This document shows positions 45,657 through 59,900 of a DNA stretch of 64,000 bases, piece after piece. Within the stretch, counting starts at the first letter, position 1; each line of letters opens with the position of its first letter. This stretch comes from Phaffia rhodozyma (lineage: Eukaryota; Basidiomycota; Tremellomycetes; Cystofilobasidiales; Mrakiaceae): NCBI GenBank assembly GCA_014706385.1, contig JACGZH010000001.1, positions 124,001 through 188,000 of the forward strand, given 5' to 3'. The notes beneath the pieces are model-generated. The model was not told the origin of the DNA, made no database searches, and was given only the letters and a program-made list of their open reading frames with translations. A program made the position numbers and the translations under genes.

Positions 45657-47131
45657 CGTGAGAGGAATGAGATGAGAAGAAGAAAAGACCTAGAAGAAAG
45701 GGATAGATGTGAGTGAGAGTAAGGGAGAGATGTTGAGTGCAGCTGGGACGATCAGCTCAACACGCCAACGAGAAGGGCCGCACGGGTTTCGGCACTCGGA
45801 ATCAAAATCAGTTTAATACACTTTTGAAGATATTTTGTAGTAAGTGCTCTAATGAGTTTTGGTCCGATTTTCTATTCTGCACTTTTAATTTGGTCTGTAT
45901 TTAGCACTACAAAGATTCCCTATTTGGATCTGTATCTTTGGTTTGAACTACATCTTGTAGTCAAGTCTATAGTATGACTTCTCGATGGATAGTATGATGT
46001 ACCCGCTGAGCCACAGATTGGTAGAAACCTTTTATCGAGCTGGGCGGTTTCCTCGCTTAGCAGTATAATCAATAGCGCCTCTGAATACACAAATGTGTGC
46101 ACATCTTCAATCCGTCTTCAGTGCAATACATAGTGTAGTTTGAGGTGAGCTTCATAATGAACAGATCCACAGAGTCATGGAAAGAGGCTGTCCTATGCAA
46201 TTTGTGATAGACCATCTAGTAGATATTCTGTAATGACTCGTGCCAAGTCACTAGATCGTCTTGTAGTGCATATCATAGTCCACCTTTCTGTTGGTCTCCA
46301 ACACATTCCCTAATACACATCGTTACACATTCCCCAATACATCTCCTAACATATTCCCTATCACATTTTGTATTCTGATCGATCGATCCCCCGTAATGAC
46401 TTTCCCTTCAATTCTAATCCTCATCCAAATTTCATTCATCTGGCCACTGTTGTGTGATTGACTTTCTTCATCTTGACTGACCCGGCCTATTTGTTGATCG
46501 ATCGTGTTCGAGCAGTGAATGTTCTTTTAACTGAACGCAGAGGTGCAAAAGGACACTGTAGATAGATATCTCTATTCATCGTCAAGCAGCATGGAATCTG
46601 CCAACAGCTGACGGTCAGAACCTGGTCGAATTCTCCACGCTCACTCTGCCGCCCTGACTCGTCCTCTGGGCTCTCTTGATCCTTCGTGTCCTCCTCCTAC
46701 CTATGCTTCATACCAACTTTCCCCATGTAACACACTAACAGAATCTTGCTAACGATCTGATGATACTCTTGCAGATCTGGTCCTAAACTGTATGAGCTAT
46801 CACAAACTAACGATGTCCGTGGATCGTCAGCTTTGATTAGTCTCACTTCCTCCCTCTTCTTCGATCCCCTTTCCGTTCAGGACCCTGATTGACCAGCGAC
46901 CGATCAGGGCGAAATATTATTCCTCTTCTTCCATCTAAAATCGCGTCGCGTGTTTGTGTTGAACGAATCGTTCTGTCTTGGCTCTCACTTGGTCGTTTGT
47001 TGTGATCTCTCGTTTCCCTATCCATCCCACAAGAAGTAATTTCAGGAAACGACCGTCGCCCAGTCTTCTTTTGTCCAAAACACTCTGCTCTCGACCCTCT
47101 GCAATATTCTTCAAAAGCTCCATATGAACAA
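45657..47131. other. AT-rich divergent intergenic region
   Basis: 1.5 kb between divergent genes, poorer in GC than its surroundings. It contains imperfect direct repeats of ACATTCCCTAATAC at 46301-46377 and scattered TGTAGT/ACTACA motifs. Short frames show no recognisable protein. It could be a decayed mobile element or simply promoter DNA; I cannot tell. Confidence 0.4.
46301..46377. repeat. Imperfect ACATTCCCTAATAC direct repeats
   Basis: Three to four diverged copies with spacings of roughly 24-27 nt. Confidence 0.5.
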
Positions 47132-50100
47132 ATGAATCAATTCTCCTCCCTTCCAATACTGCAACCACCTTCGGTCGTGTCGTTCTCAGACTCTTCTGCC
47201 AACCACAAAACATCACCCTTGGGTCGTTCCTCAATATGCGTACTCTCGTCTCTACCCAACTCGTCCGTTCTCACCGATCGCTTGGTCCAAAACCTCGTCC
47301 AAACTCAAACTTACCACACCACTGGATCGGTCGATGAGATCAAAACACCGGTAAAGCTGACGACTAGGCTCAAGTCATACCTTCCCTCCTCAGAGTCCAT
47401 CAAACGACTTCGACCAATCAAATCCTTCTCAAAATTGAAACATAAAGCTCTCGGATCGACCACAAAATCTCCTATCGTATCGACGTCTTTGTTCACCAGT
47501 CTCGATCTGAATGTTGAGGTAAGACCGAATGGAGCAAGAGCTCTTCAGTCATGGTCTCATTCGACGGCATCAAAGTCGACATTCAGAAGGCCGGGTCTTT
47601 CGTCTTGCATCCGTCCAGGTCTATCACTCGATTCTCCACCTGGCTTGAATGTTAGGGAACCAGCCAATCTCGACGGAGACCTTCCCAAAGTCATCGAGAT
47701 TGTACAAAATCCGCTATTAGGCAAGCTATCCTTTGAGCAACAGTCAATCAACAGTCGGATGGAACAGACAAGAGCGGAAAGAGAGAGAGAAGCTTGGAAA
47801 AAGAGAAAGAGTAAAACCGGTGTCAGTTGGGAGGAGAGGTTGGAGGTTTTGGATGTCTGTCGAGGAGAAATCTCATTTGGGTCCAAGGCAGGAGAAACTC
47901 ATGAGGGAACTCGTGGGTTTGACGCAAAGGCTGATCCTTCGAATGCAACCTCATCGACCAAAAAGAACAGTATCCTAGATGTTCAGACTCGTTCGTTCTT
48001 TTCTCTTCACTTATTCATCCCACGGTCTTCCTAATGATTTATATGAGTCTGCGAACTTTATTTCAAATCCTAGTCCCCGAAATCGTGCGCTCCAATAGAA
48101 TTATGAACCGAAGGTTATCTAGACACGGCCTTCGACCATCCAAGTCATTCGATCTCGATAGCCGTCTACCCACCATCGAATGCTCTCCACCCACGAGCCC
48201 GACCAACAGCCTTCAAAAACTTGATGACAACTCGGTTGCAAATTCAAACTTGAGTGGCCACTCTATATTGGCACCTTCTGAAACTCGATTGACGTGGGCA
48301 AGACAGGGGTACAGAAGACAAGTACGCGTTCCCAGACGGATCGCCTCAGCCATATCCTTGCCTCCTCTTATTCCAATTCCTCCCCTAGATCCGACACCTC
48401 CGAACTTTCCAATAGATGAATCACCCAAACCGATAGAACACACAATGTCAAATCCCATCGGAGCTCTTTCCTATTCTTCAGCATCCAGACCTTCAGCTCT
48501 GCCACCTTCTTCAGTTGGTGCTTCGCCTCAAACAGATATGACGACAGTTGGGAAATCGCAACCGTCGGCTAATCCATCGACCGTGCTGACACCTATCAAT
48601 ACCCAGCTCGATCGGCCAGGTTCGATTTGGAGATCGCAAATCATTGGAAGGTACTATGACACAAGCGGGTTCCTCGAAGGTTCAGAATCAGAGATAGATC
48701 CCTCGCCACTAAAGGGTCTAGAGTATGATTTGGCAAGGATCATATCATCAGATGAAGGAATAGAGGGGGCACCGGCAAAGAAGGATAGGAATGAAGACCT
48801 GCCTCCGAGATTGGAATTGCATGAAACGTTCAGCCCGATCTTGTTTTCATTGGACTTTTCTCTAACGTCGGAGAATGCAGAACACTCGGGGTCATTTCCT
48901 CTCAAAGAGAGGCTAGAATCTCAAAATCAGAAGATCTTCACTCTGATCGACCCTATTGTCAGCCCTAGAGAAGATCCTTACGTTCATATCCCTCGCGCGA
49001 GATGGTTGTCCATGGACGCCCAGTCTGCTCTCTCTGCCGTCAATCCTTTCTGTATTGCCACCTCTGATTCTACCTCTACCGTCACCACCTCTAGCAACGC
49101 AACAAACCCTGAATTTCTTAAATCATTATGTCCCATCTTGCCCTATCACACTTCGCCGTCTCCTTCGTCTTCTTGCAGCCCGCATAGAACTTCTTTGAAC
49201 CAGCCCCTTCACGAAGCTCTTCCTCTTAAGCTGATAGCAATATCTTTATACCTGGCGCAACCGTCACCTATCATCGATCCAATGGACGTTCCACTTCCTT
49301 CTAGTCCAATGGATGAAATTTCTGGATTTTCGTTTTCTGCTTATTCCACCCTTTGGACCCCTCCTCGTCAGAGTCGACCTCAGAGTCATCATATCCTTGA
49401 ACCCATCTCTACATATACACCTCCGATAACTGAGGCTGATCAAGCCGATAGCTTAACTTCATCTCTGCCATCATCACCGTCATTATCAGCGACATCATCA
49501 ATAATCGACGAATCAGGTGATCTTTCAATTTCGTCAAACCTTGAGGCTCAAGTCAAATTCGGGACTGCTTCTAGATTGACGAGTTCGGTCCCTCGAGTGA
49601 TATACCAGCCCTCTCTCTCGGCAGGATTGAATCCTTTACTCAAGCACTATCTTCACAATGATCACGTAGAAGATGACAATAGAAGAAAAGATGGCGAGGA
49701 AGGAAGTGATGATGAAAGCGGATATAAATATCACGGCCGAGGATCAGATTCTGATCAGGATCTATCGCCTTGCGTTGCCAGATCCGTCTTTCTCTCATCA
49801 AGAGTGACCAGGAAGCCGACAATTGTACCCCAGACATGGAAGTCTCCTTCTCCCTCTAAACCTTCCGGGCGGGCGATCAAAGCTGGACCAGTAACCATCA
49901 GCCCTAGCGCAGGCATGTCTTTCACTCCTTCTTTCACTTCTCGAGAGAGAAACAGATCATCGTTCAGGCTAAATTCCTCATTGATTGCTGAGTTCGGTCA
50001 AGGAGCCTTATCGACATCTACTCCTACTACTTCAGAGGTTAGCTTGCAGATGTTTAGGAGGAGGATAAAGGACGTGCTGGAAGCCGGTATCGGTGATTCA

Positions 50101-50652
50101 TTTGATTGCTCTTCTGTTGAGGTGAGCCAAATGAAGAGTGGACCGGGATCAATCGATCGATTCATTTCTGAATTAATCAATGAGGGAGGAGTGCAAGAAG
50201 GGAAGGATCCAAAACAAGAAGAACAGGAGGGAGACGAAGAGGAGGAAGAGGAGGAGGAGGAGGAAGTCGAGCATGACGATTCGTTCACATATGCGCTGGA
50301 ACACCCAGAAGAAGTTGTCAAATTTCAGGTCGATTTCAAGACTCATGATGAAGTTGGCCACATCGGATCCTCCACTCACGCAAAATACAGCACGGAAAAC
50401 AAGACTACAACATATGTTTCAACCGTCGGACTCTCTTCACCCACCACACCTTACATCGACAATCAACGACAACGGCAGGGTCAAATGGAACCCGAAGACG
50501 AATTTGATGACGAACACGGTAATTCTTCCGATTTAGGATCAACCGGTAGAGAAATCATGAGGCTTGCTAGGGAGAAAGGCCAATCAAAATTGTTGAAACG
50601 AGCGGCTGGTCGAAGTATACGCAACAAGCTAGCATCAAACCGCGGGGGATAG
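47132..50652 (+). CDS. Large disordered protein of unknown function, 1138 residues
   Basis: Not recognised. Two exons, 47132-47969 and 48074-50652, joined in phase over a 104-nt intron (GTATCC donor, CTAATG branch-like site, CCTAG acceptor). The protein is Ser/Pro/Thr-rich throughout and has no clear folded domain, signal peptide or membrane helix. Notable segments are the basic RLRPIKSFSKLKHKALG near residue 90, a charged helical stretch MEQTRAEREREAWKKRKSK near 215, TLWTPPRQSRPQSHH, an acidic block EGDEEEEEEEEEEVEHDD near residue 1005 and a C-terminal REIMRLAREKGQSKLLKRAA helix. The mix suggests a regulatory scaffold; lineage-specific is likely. The frame is long and codon use looks like its neighbours. 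Confidence 0.7.
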
Positions 50653-50969
50653 GAACCTCCGTGTTTGAGATTTATCAGCTTCGAACAATGGATCTACATG
50701 TGTAACTTCTGTCCGTATAGTAATCATAGAGACAAAATTCACTTGCCTATCGCGAGAGTGAAGTAGAAAGTGAAAGGTTGAAATTTGATAAGAGGAAGCA
50801 AAATCCACACCGAGGAGTTCTCAGAGTATTGTTACAAAACGAGAGCAAATGATAAATTAAATAAAACGAGTAATTATATTTTACGGCAATGCAGCCTAAC
50901 CTTTATCGAAAAGACACGATTAGGAATGAAGTGAAAGGATCATGATTGGGAATAGACTGAAATATATTC
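50653..50969. other. Convergent 3' region
   Basis: 317 bp, AT-rich, between the ends of the disordered-protein gene and the histidine kinase gene. No gene seen. Confidence 0.5.
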
Positions 50970-53900
50970 TCATTGCTGCTGCTTGCTAGAAGCATGACAA
51001 TGTAGAGAAGACTGTCGAGAGGTGAGAGTGCATAACTTATCTAGGAGAGCGTTGATCCTGTTGACCGCGATTGAGAGAAGGGTCAGTTGAAACAAGACTT
51101 TTCGAAAATGAGACCGTTGTGAAATCAAACTGTCTTGAGATGACACGTACCTATAAGGCTTGATGATAACCTAAGACAAGGACGAAACCAAGAGCAACAT
51201 TAGCGGCCGAAGATCTTCAATGTCTTTCGGGAAAGAATATGGACAAGACGTACATCATCCATTCCAACCTCAAGCATACGCTCAATCTGCTCTTTTCGAG
51301 CATTTCCTGTCAGTGCAAAGATTGGCACTCTCTTTGGAATCTGAAGACAACAGACGAGGAAAAATATATGTCAATATGAAATTTCGATATATGCATCTTC
51401 TATGCAAACACTTACGATGCCATCGTCCTCCATTTTTCGGATGTGTGTCACGGAAGTGATTCCATCCATCACAGGCATTTCTATAGGTTTAAATATTCAA
51501 GCGATCGAGTGTTCAATGTCTTTATCAAACAGACAGAGCTTGAATCATGGCAACAATGAATAAATAGACGAACCTTGATCCATAAGGATAGCGTCAAAGG
51601 TCTTGTTTCCCAAAGTGTGGGACGCAACGATCAAATCCAAGGCCATTTTCCCATCCTGCAAATATCACGGAAAGACAGAACCCTTTAGGAGGGGTTCATC
51701 AAGTAAGTGAGTATTGTTTTGGGGATAAGGAAGAACATACATCGGCGCATTCACATGTCAATCCTGCTTTCATGAGCTGTCTTCGCAAGACCTAGTGTTG
51801 ATTCCAAGAGAAAGCAGCTGAGTGTTAGACGAAATTTCTAAATCATGAATTTAAATCTGGAGTGTACCTTTTGATTGATTTGGTTATCTTTGATCAAATA
51901 AGATAGATTAGCAGTGTAATTGTAAACTTGACTCAAAACAATCAGCAAGTTGGATCAAATCGACATACCTTCGACCTGAAGACACCAATATATCAATATT
52001 AGTGATCAGTTAGACAGGGATTTACCTTGCTCGTATTTATAACTTGAGAGAAACTCACAACTAATATATGTAACTGAACGACCTTGGTTGTCACACTCGA
52101 AGCAAACACCGGCTTAAGGGGATGTTGGAACGACAAGGGCGCGTCAGCTTTGATAAAGAACCGGAAGGTGGAACCTAAAAGAGGATACAACAACGTTGAG
52201 AAAAGATCAGAATCCGCGTGATAAATTGAGCAGGGATAAGAGCCAACCTTCGCCTTTCACAGATTCTACGTTAATCCGACCGTTCATGAGCTGAAGTTTC
52301 CGATAAGTGTCAGCTCGCATTCTTGATAATCGGGTCTTGAAATGAGAGACTGACCGAAGTTATCATTCTGCACACATATAGTCCCAAACCACTACCCCCG
52401 TACACAGCATGGGTAGAGGACGATGCCTAAACATATTTGTAAGAGGCATCAGTACAAACTTAATACTAGGGCAAATCATCGAGGCGATTTACCTGAGAAA
52501 ATCGCTGAAAGAGTCTAGTCAATTCTTCCGGAGTCAGACCCGGTCCAGAATCAGTGACCGCTCCATATATGTAGCAGCTTGATCCAGGTGTAACGGGTAC
52601 GCTTGTTTTCGGGGGTCGACACGAATCGTCGTCCGGTGCAGCGCTGGCAACTTCAATGCTAACTGAAATCTCACGGCGGTGCATCGACGCTTTATCCGTA
52701 AATCGAATACCTTTTAGGGAGTGATGATACAGGGTCGTCAGTGGAGGTTTTAAGGCTAAGTGTTCAATAAATACCTACCGTTGGAGATCAGATTAATGGC
52801 AATTTGACCGAATCGAACAGGATCGGTGAGATAAATGTGTTGACCGTCCGGTTTGGCAAGTTCTCCAACTAGGTCTAGGGATATGCGGATTTCTGATATG
52901 TTCGCCGAATCGGCAACTGTGAGCTAGACTGCGGCTCATAGATCCAAAGTCGGAAAACACAACACTTACGCTTCATGCGACACTCTCCTTCAAACACTGA
53001 AATAATCTTCCGACACTCGTCAGGAAGGTTGACATCTGTGGCGAAGATCTCAAGACTTTCAAGTTGAATCTTGCCCAACGAAAGAACATCATTGGCAATG
53101 CGTTCTTGAGAGAGAGCCTGAATAGCAGATTGAGAAAAAAGTTGATATTCTGAAAATCATTCACATGACCGAGATTTGATGCTATAGAATGGCGACATAC
53201 CATTTGGTGAATAGATTCCAAGGCGTCTACATCCTCATCGATGAGGTTAATTAGCTGTGATGAGGACGAAGCATTTAGCGATCAAGCGTTTAGACACAGT
53301 TGAAACATGATTGAGTAATAGCTTACCTCGCTCGTAGGAAAGTAAGCCTTGCCGCTATTCAGCGCTGTTTCGAGTTCTGTTATGCATCGATCAAGCTACT
53401 TAGTTTCACTTTCATTGTCATATAAGCTTGTAACGTACCTGTCCGAATAACTGGGCAGACGAGAAAATATGGATGTAAGGATGAGCAAGGATATTCCAGG
53501 ACTTTGTGCCTTGTCAAGACTTGCGAAATCAACTTACAAGTCAAATTTGACTTGCAAAGACCAGCACACTACCAATATACACAAGAAATGAGCTCATTTG
53601 GGCAGAAGTCAATGTATCTTGGAGAGAGTACAACTTACTTGCAATATAGCAGATACAGGATTCCTGACTTCGTGAGATACGACGGAGACCAAAAACTCCT
53701 GATGACGTCTGCGATAAAATCAAACAAGTTTCTGTTCAGCTTCTGTCTTTCAAATCTGATTATTAATGAAGTTATATGCACTTTTTGTCGTCGGCCTCTC
53801 GCTTTGCTGCTTCGGCACGTAACAGGTTCTGTTTTCGCTCTTCCTCGATGCGCTTCTGGTTGGTAACGCTATATACACAAAATATTGTCAGTCTTACAAT

Positions 53901-56900
53901 AAGTAACCATATCAAATCAGATGAGCAAGATCATGATATGTACTCTGTCAAAACACATATTGTACTGTGATTTTTCAAATAAAGGCGTCACAGATAGCCT
54001 AAACAACGATCTTATGTTCAATCAAGCCTGACACTTACCCTACGAGCTGTTTAATGCACCAAAAATTCAAAGTTTGTTAAAAAAGGACCTGACCTGCCTG
54101 CATAGTGATACCGTTTGGTAAGACCTTACACTTTGAGTATGACTAGAAATGATCACAGCTTGGCAGAATGACCAAGTGCCATTTGCCCATTGCCCTATCG
54201 TTATGCAAGAAGAATGTACAATGAGTTCGATAGCACCTGATTGTGCAATAGACGGACGTGGACTCACACTCCCAACTTGAAGCCTTCTTCTCCAGGAACA
54301 ACTCGTTATAAACTAAGGAATCCAGAGGTCAACTGTTGAGACCACTTATTTAACATGTTATATGAACGACCGGTGACAAGACTCACTCTGTTGAAGATAC
54401 GGCTTGTGATGATCTGCAACACTATCTAACCACAGAGATAGATCTTTATCCCTTGGATGCCCGCTTTGAGTTCTCCAGGCCTCATTCACTATCAATCAAA
54501 GAATACAATAACGGAATTAGACAAAATGTAATATGTGTGATTTCTGAGTCAAGTCATTTCACGTACCATAGCTAGTCATCATAGACGCAATAGGGGCCAG
54601 GACGACGACCGGTTCAGTGGTTTGTGTGAAAGACAATTTGAAGGTGTTAATACTCACATGATCTCGCCATCAGCATTCCATCGAGAAATTCCGACCGGCG
54701 AAGCATCGGACAATAACTTCGTAGCCGCAGATTGTTCTCGGAAGTTGCGTTCCAGCTCCAGTCTGCTCTTGCCCAACTGCAGCTGAAGATGAGCTCGAGC
54801 AATAAGCTCTTTAGCGGAGAAAGGCTTGATACGACCAGAAAAAGGGATATTTAAAATTGATGTTAGGTATAAATTTGTCAACGGGATCTTGGGAAATAAA
54901 TTGCACATACTTTACTAAGATAATCTTCTGCGCCTGCCAGCAGACCAGATACTCGCTCCTCGTCACCGGCCTGACGATATCGTGAATGAGCCACTTTGTG
55001 CACTTGAGCTGACGATGAAGAAAAGAAATAAGCTTACTCTAGCAGAAATAAGGATGACAGGAATTAACGCGAGATCAATATCGTCTTCATCAGGATTCTC
55101 CTTGCGCAAAGCGCGCAAAAGTCCGTAGCCATCAAGTTTTGGCATAGATATATCGGACAATATGAGATCTAGATGAAGATTAAAGCACATAAGTCTTGGA
55201 GCTTGATGACCAGATTTTACGTTTGAATACACGTCGACTAACTTGGTTTCGCTGATCGAGCAAGTGCCAAAGCTTCTTCTCCATCGCGAGCAGTGATGAC
55301 TTTACAGAACGAACTGAAGATCTATATTGATTCATGTAGATTATCAGACCCACACGTAACTCGATGCAGGATGCAAACGGACTTAAAACTTACCTGATTC
55401 ATGTATTGTCTATCACGAGAACGTAAAGATAGAAAAGCGCGTGAGATCGATATTCTATATAAGTCACTCAGGCGTTTTTCTTGAGTGCATACCTCATATC
55501 AGATCTGATTGTTGACAAACACGATTGTTGTGTCAGAACTTTACTCCGCACAAATCAAAGAGAAAAGTAAAGTGACTTACGAATCATCTACAATCAGTAC
55601 CAAATCAGATGATTTATTCCAATAGAGTGAATCTGCTCGTCCGGACGACTGATATGGCAACACAATATCCAGAAGAGAGAAAGGATTTAGAACAACGATT
55701 GCCAATCTCAAGAAGCTGTAACAAGTAGATTCAGTACCTCTGAAGCAGATAATCCACTCTCAGAAACCGAAGCTGATGTTCCGTTCCGAGAGTTGGACCA
55801 TCTAACGGCTTCGTCGACAATCCATTTGGAGTAAGTAGATGAGAGATTTATGGAAGAATCAATCTCTTCGCTAGTTTGAGATGCTGGAAGATGACTTTTG
55901 CCGTAAGGTAAGAAGACAGATACTGTGGTGCCACTTTCACCTGTTGGGCTTTCCTCTTCAGTTTCTGAGTCAATCTGCAATCTCCCAGAATGTAGATGGA
56001 CCAGATCAGAGCAAAGAGCAAGGCCCATGCCTGTCAGATCGCTCAAATGATGAGCACCTAAAGACAATCTTCCGAGACTTAGCGAGGCTAAGGAGATGCT
56101 TACCAGTTCCCTCGTGTGATCGTGCTGTACACGTAACTCTAAAGAACCGTTCAGTGACTCGTGGAAGATCCTGCTTTGGTATTCCTACCCCTGTGTCGGT
56201 GACGCAGAGCTCGACCTCCGAAGGATGGTGAGAGCTGCATGATGCATGCAAAGAATATCGAATGTTATTTCAATCAGCCAAAGCTCTTGCGGAAACAAAG
56301 AATGTATATGCGTAAGACAGAGACATACACGCGAACAGTGATTGAACCGCGGAGTGTGTATTTGAACGCATTGCCCAAAATATTGAAGACGATCTTTTCG
56401 TACAACTCCTAAATGATTATATCGACAGAATGTAAATTAGTTGATCGAGCAATACACACACAATGAACAGGTTCGAATACAAGCCAGGCATAGATCAAAA
56501 CAGTTTCTTACCTTGTCAACATAGACAGGTCGTGCACCAGATTCAACTTCACAATCAACAACATATGTGATACGAGCCTGATTGATGATTTGAATACACA
56601 GGCAGAAGCAACGGGCCAGTGACTTTATGAATGACTGACGCAATCTTCTCAAACTGCAAATTGATTGATCAACATACTCGTTCTATCGCCGATCTGAACA
56701 TTTCGGATCTGCTCAATGGACGAGAGTCAGTCTTGCATCTGTGAAGGGATTGAACAGAATTGGGATACTTACAATTCTATAGTTGTCAAAGAGAAGTTAA
56801 TCGGGATAAACCGACCTGACATGCGCCCACCTTCGATACGACTTTAGAGAATAGGGATTAAGAGTTTCACAAGTCAGATCAGAATCAGTCTCTCAATACA

Positions 56901-59900
56901 TACGTATACCACTCGGCGATATTTGGAGGTAAATATACCTAAAATCCATCAAGGAGTCGACAAGTCTGGCTAATCGCGTCGAATTTCGTTGAATCATAGA
57001 GAAACTAGCCTTCTTCTTCGGATCGCTCTCTCCTGCTTCCAAATCAGAAATTGGACCGGAAATAAGCTAATGGTTTGAGTAAAAAGAAACAAGTCTAGTC
57101 AACAAAGAAGACTTCTACTCTATAGTAAAGAAGAGCCAAATTTATGACAAACTTGTAGAGGAGTACGAAGCTCGTGAGATCTGATGTCCAAGCCAAGTCA
57201 GTTGAGAAAGACTTCTCATATTTGTCAAGATCAATATCTGGCTAGGCCGGTGTACTTACACTGAGCTGAAGAAGAGACTTTTTGCTTTCTCTATACTTTG
57301 CAGCTGAAGTTCTCTGTCCATATGAGACTCGAAGGAAGTGATGATCGTCAAGTTTGAGATAAGTTGAAGTCTAAGATCATCTATCCGGGCCTTGTACGCG
57401 GAATCTAATGGTCGACGGGTGTTGAGACCGATGACGAGGCTAGAAAAGTTTCCGATACAAACATGAGTTTGATAAAGATCCATTAAATGTAGCGAATATG
57501 ATGAATGATCGAAACGGGACAAACAAAAAGATCTTCCCTCTTCGTTCTTCGTTGTTTGCTATTTTCATGATGACCGCCTGTTTGGTCTCGTCTCCATAAG
57601 AACCTGTATCATGAATGAAATTTTAATAGTATGAACATCAGAGAAAGACTGGATCAGGTTCATGCTTACGATATCTGATTTCCTCAGGTATGTTGACATG
57701 AACGTCCGGTAATGAGATTGGTTCATCCGAGTGGAAAGCCGCCTCGATTGCTTCCTTAAATTTCCACGGTGTCAAATCTCTGTTTTCTGAATTTTTATCT
57801 AACGAAGTCTTTATGAATGTCGATCTTGGTAATACCGGATGGTCTAAGGGTATCCCAACGCTTCCTGCTAAAGTTAGGTTCGCTTCGACTGATATATCTG
57901 TCTTCTCCCCCGAGGCGGTTTCAGATCGGAGTTGATACAGGAAGGCGTAAGGAAAATCTCGTTCATTAATCTCGAGAGATTTCATGAGACTTCCGCAGAA
58001 TTCGGAAATAGTACGCGCGGGTGTCAATCGGCGAACGATTTCTCTGGATGTTTGCTGCCATCGTTCGTTCAAGACTTTGCCTGTGCTGTCATGAGTAGTA
58101 ACCATGATACCATCTGAAAGTTTGTTGAACAAACGAATGAGAAAACTTATCATTTTCATATAGGGGTTTGAGTGAAAAAAATATAAAAGGTTGTAAAATA
58201 GAACTTACGGCATTCCCCATCTCCCGAGACGATTGGGGTCCATTTCCAGGTCAAGTGTTTTCTATTGAGAACAAGTTGGTTCATTTTGTTTTTAGAAAAG
58301 ATTGAGTTACGCCCCTTCCCATCGTCCATCTTGATGGAGAAAATAAGACAAAGATCCTCACTCCATGCCGTTCAAGAAAAAGGTATCTGTGCGATGTACA
58401 GAGGTAAAAATGAACGGTAAACTTATGGAATCATGATTCAAATGCAGGCGGAACAGATGACTAACCGTCCGATTTAGAGACGCCTGTTCTTGTTTTTTGA
58501 CAGTGTAAAGCTTTTTGTTTGACAACCATCCAGTTCTGCTCAACCCACGAATGATGTCAGAAGTCAGGCTATGGAAATTGGTCACGCAAAACCATGCAAG
58601 AAGAACTGTACTTCATCCGCCCAGGCCACAGCTTATCATTGATATGCACAAACGATTGTTCAGTTAATTCACCATTGGCAAACCCAAATGATCGGTCAGG
58701 CTATTCAGTGAGTAAACTTACAGGCAAAACTTCCAAAATGATTCTCATTTAAGTCTTGGCCATAAGCGTCGTTATCTGCGAGGAAAACAAGGCTAGATAT
58801 GATTAGAAGTTGATGTTGACCACGAACGCGACAAAGAAAAAGGATCAATCGCGCACTGATTATAATCCAATCATCGCCATATGACCACCCTAAACGGCCC
58901 GAAGATTATCAAGGAGAGAGGATCAGAAGGTAAGATTTGATCTCTTGAATGAATAAGGTCGACTGTATGGAAATGAAACCTACAAATGTAGGAGGAATCT
59001 GTGATGGAAAGAAGCATGTTTACAGTCGTGACTAGAGGCACCGGCCATTTGTCTCTCTTGGAAGGATTTAAAATCAATGAGAAAGAGTGTGAACTTGAGA
59101 AATCGGTCAGTCACTGAATCATGAACAATCACCCACCGGTCCTAAGGGATGGTTCGCCCAATCGAACTCCTCCAGTTTCTTCTTCGATTTCTCGTTGATT
59201 ACTAAAGTTGGGGGAGCCGGCACTTGTGCATCCTGCGCTAGCCAACTATCCATCAAGATACTTGACTCCGTCAGTAATTTGTGATGTTCTTCCGCCATAG
59301 GTGTATGCGCATCATTCCCGTCGCTCGAATATCCCTGGCCGACTTCTATCCTAGATGTTATCTCATCCCCAGTGAGTTGTTGAAGATCCTCCCAGGCGAC
59401 CGGGTTGACAGAGGATGAGTGGTTTTCATTGGCCTTGGGTTTGGGTTTGTGACTATTCGGGCGAGATATCGGATGAAGATGAAGAATGAGAAAGCTAGGA
59501 TGACTGCTCGAGACTAGAAGGACTTTGTATGATCGTTTCCGTCCCCATAAAGGAAGCCGTACGGTGATATCCATTTCATTCCCGTCCATGGAATTGTTAC
59601 CATCTTGGAAGGAATTGTAAGATTCAATCGAAGAGGGTGCTCGAACAGAGGGAATGGATATGGCATCGGCCATAGCCTGGTTGGTTGTATGATCTTTATC
59701 AGCAGAGATAACGCCGTCGAGGTCTTGGTCGTGCGCGAGAATCAAAGACTTCATTCGAGCTTGATCTAGAGGCGAAAGAATGGTTTCCAAATCTTTCCCT
59801 AAACTAGCAGCCGACGCGGCCGGATTAGTCCAAAGTGATACCAGGCTTGGCTCAGACGAGGAGGAAAGCCAACATGAAAAGGGAGAGCGAGAGTGCCGGG

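Noticed and set aside
45920..46102. Minus-strand frame considered as a copia-type RNase H remnant
   Set aside because: No catalytic motif or flanking retrotransposon features could be identified.
56468..56482. GGTTCGAATAC resembling a tRNA B box
   Set aside because: It has mismatches to the consensus, no A box or acceptor stem nearby, and lies within the histidine kinase gene.
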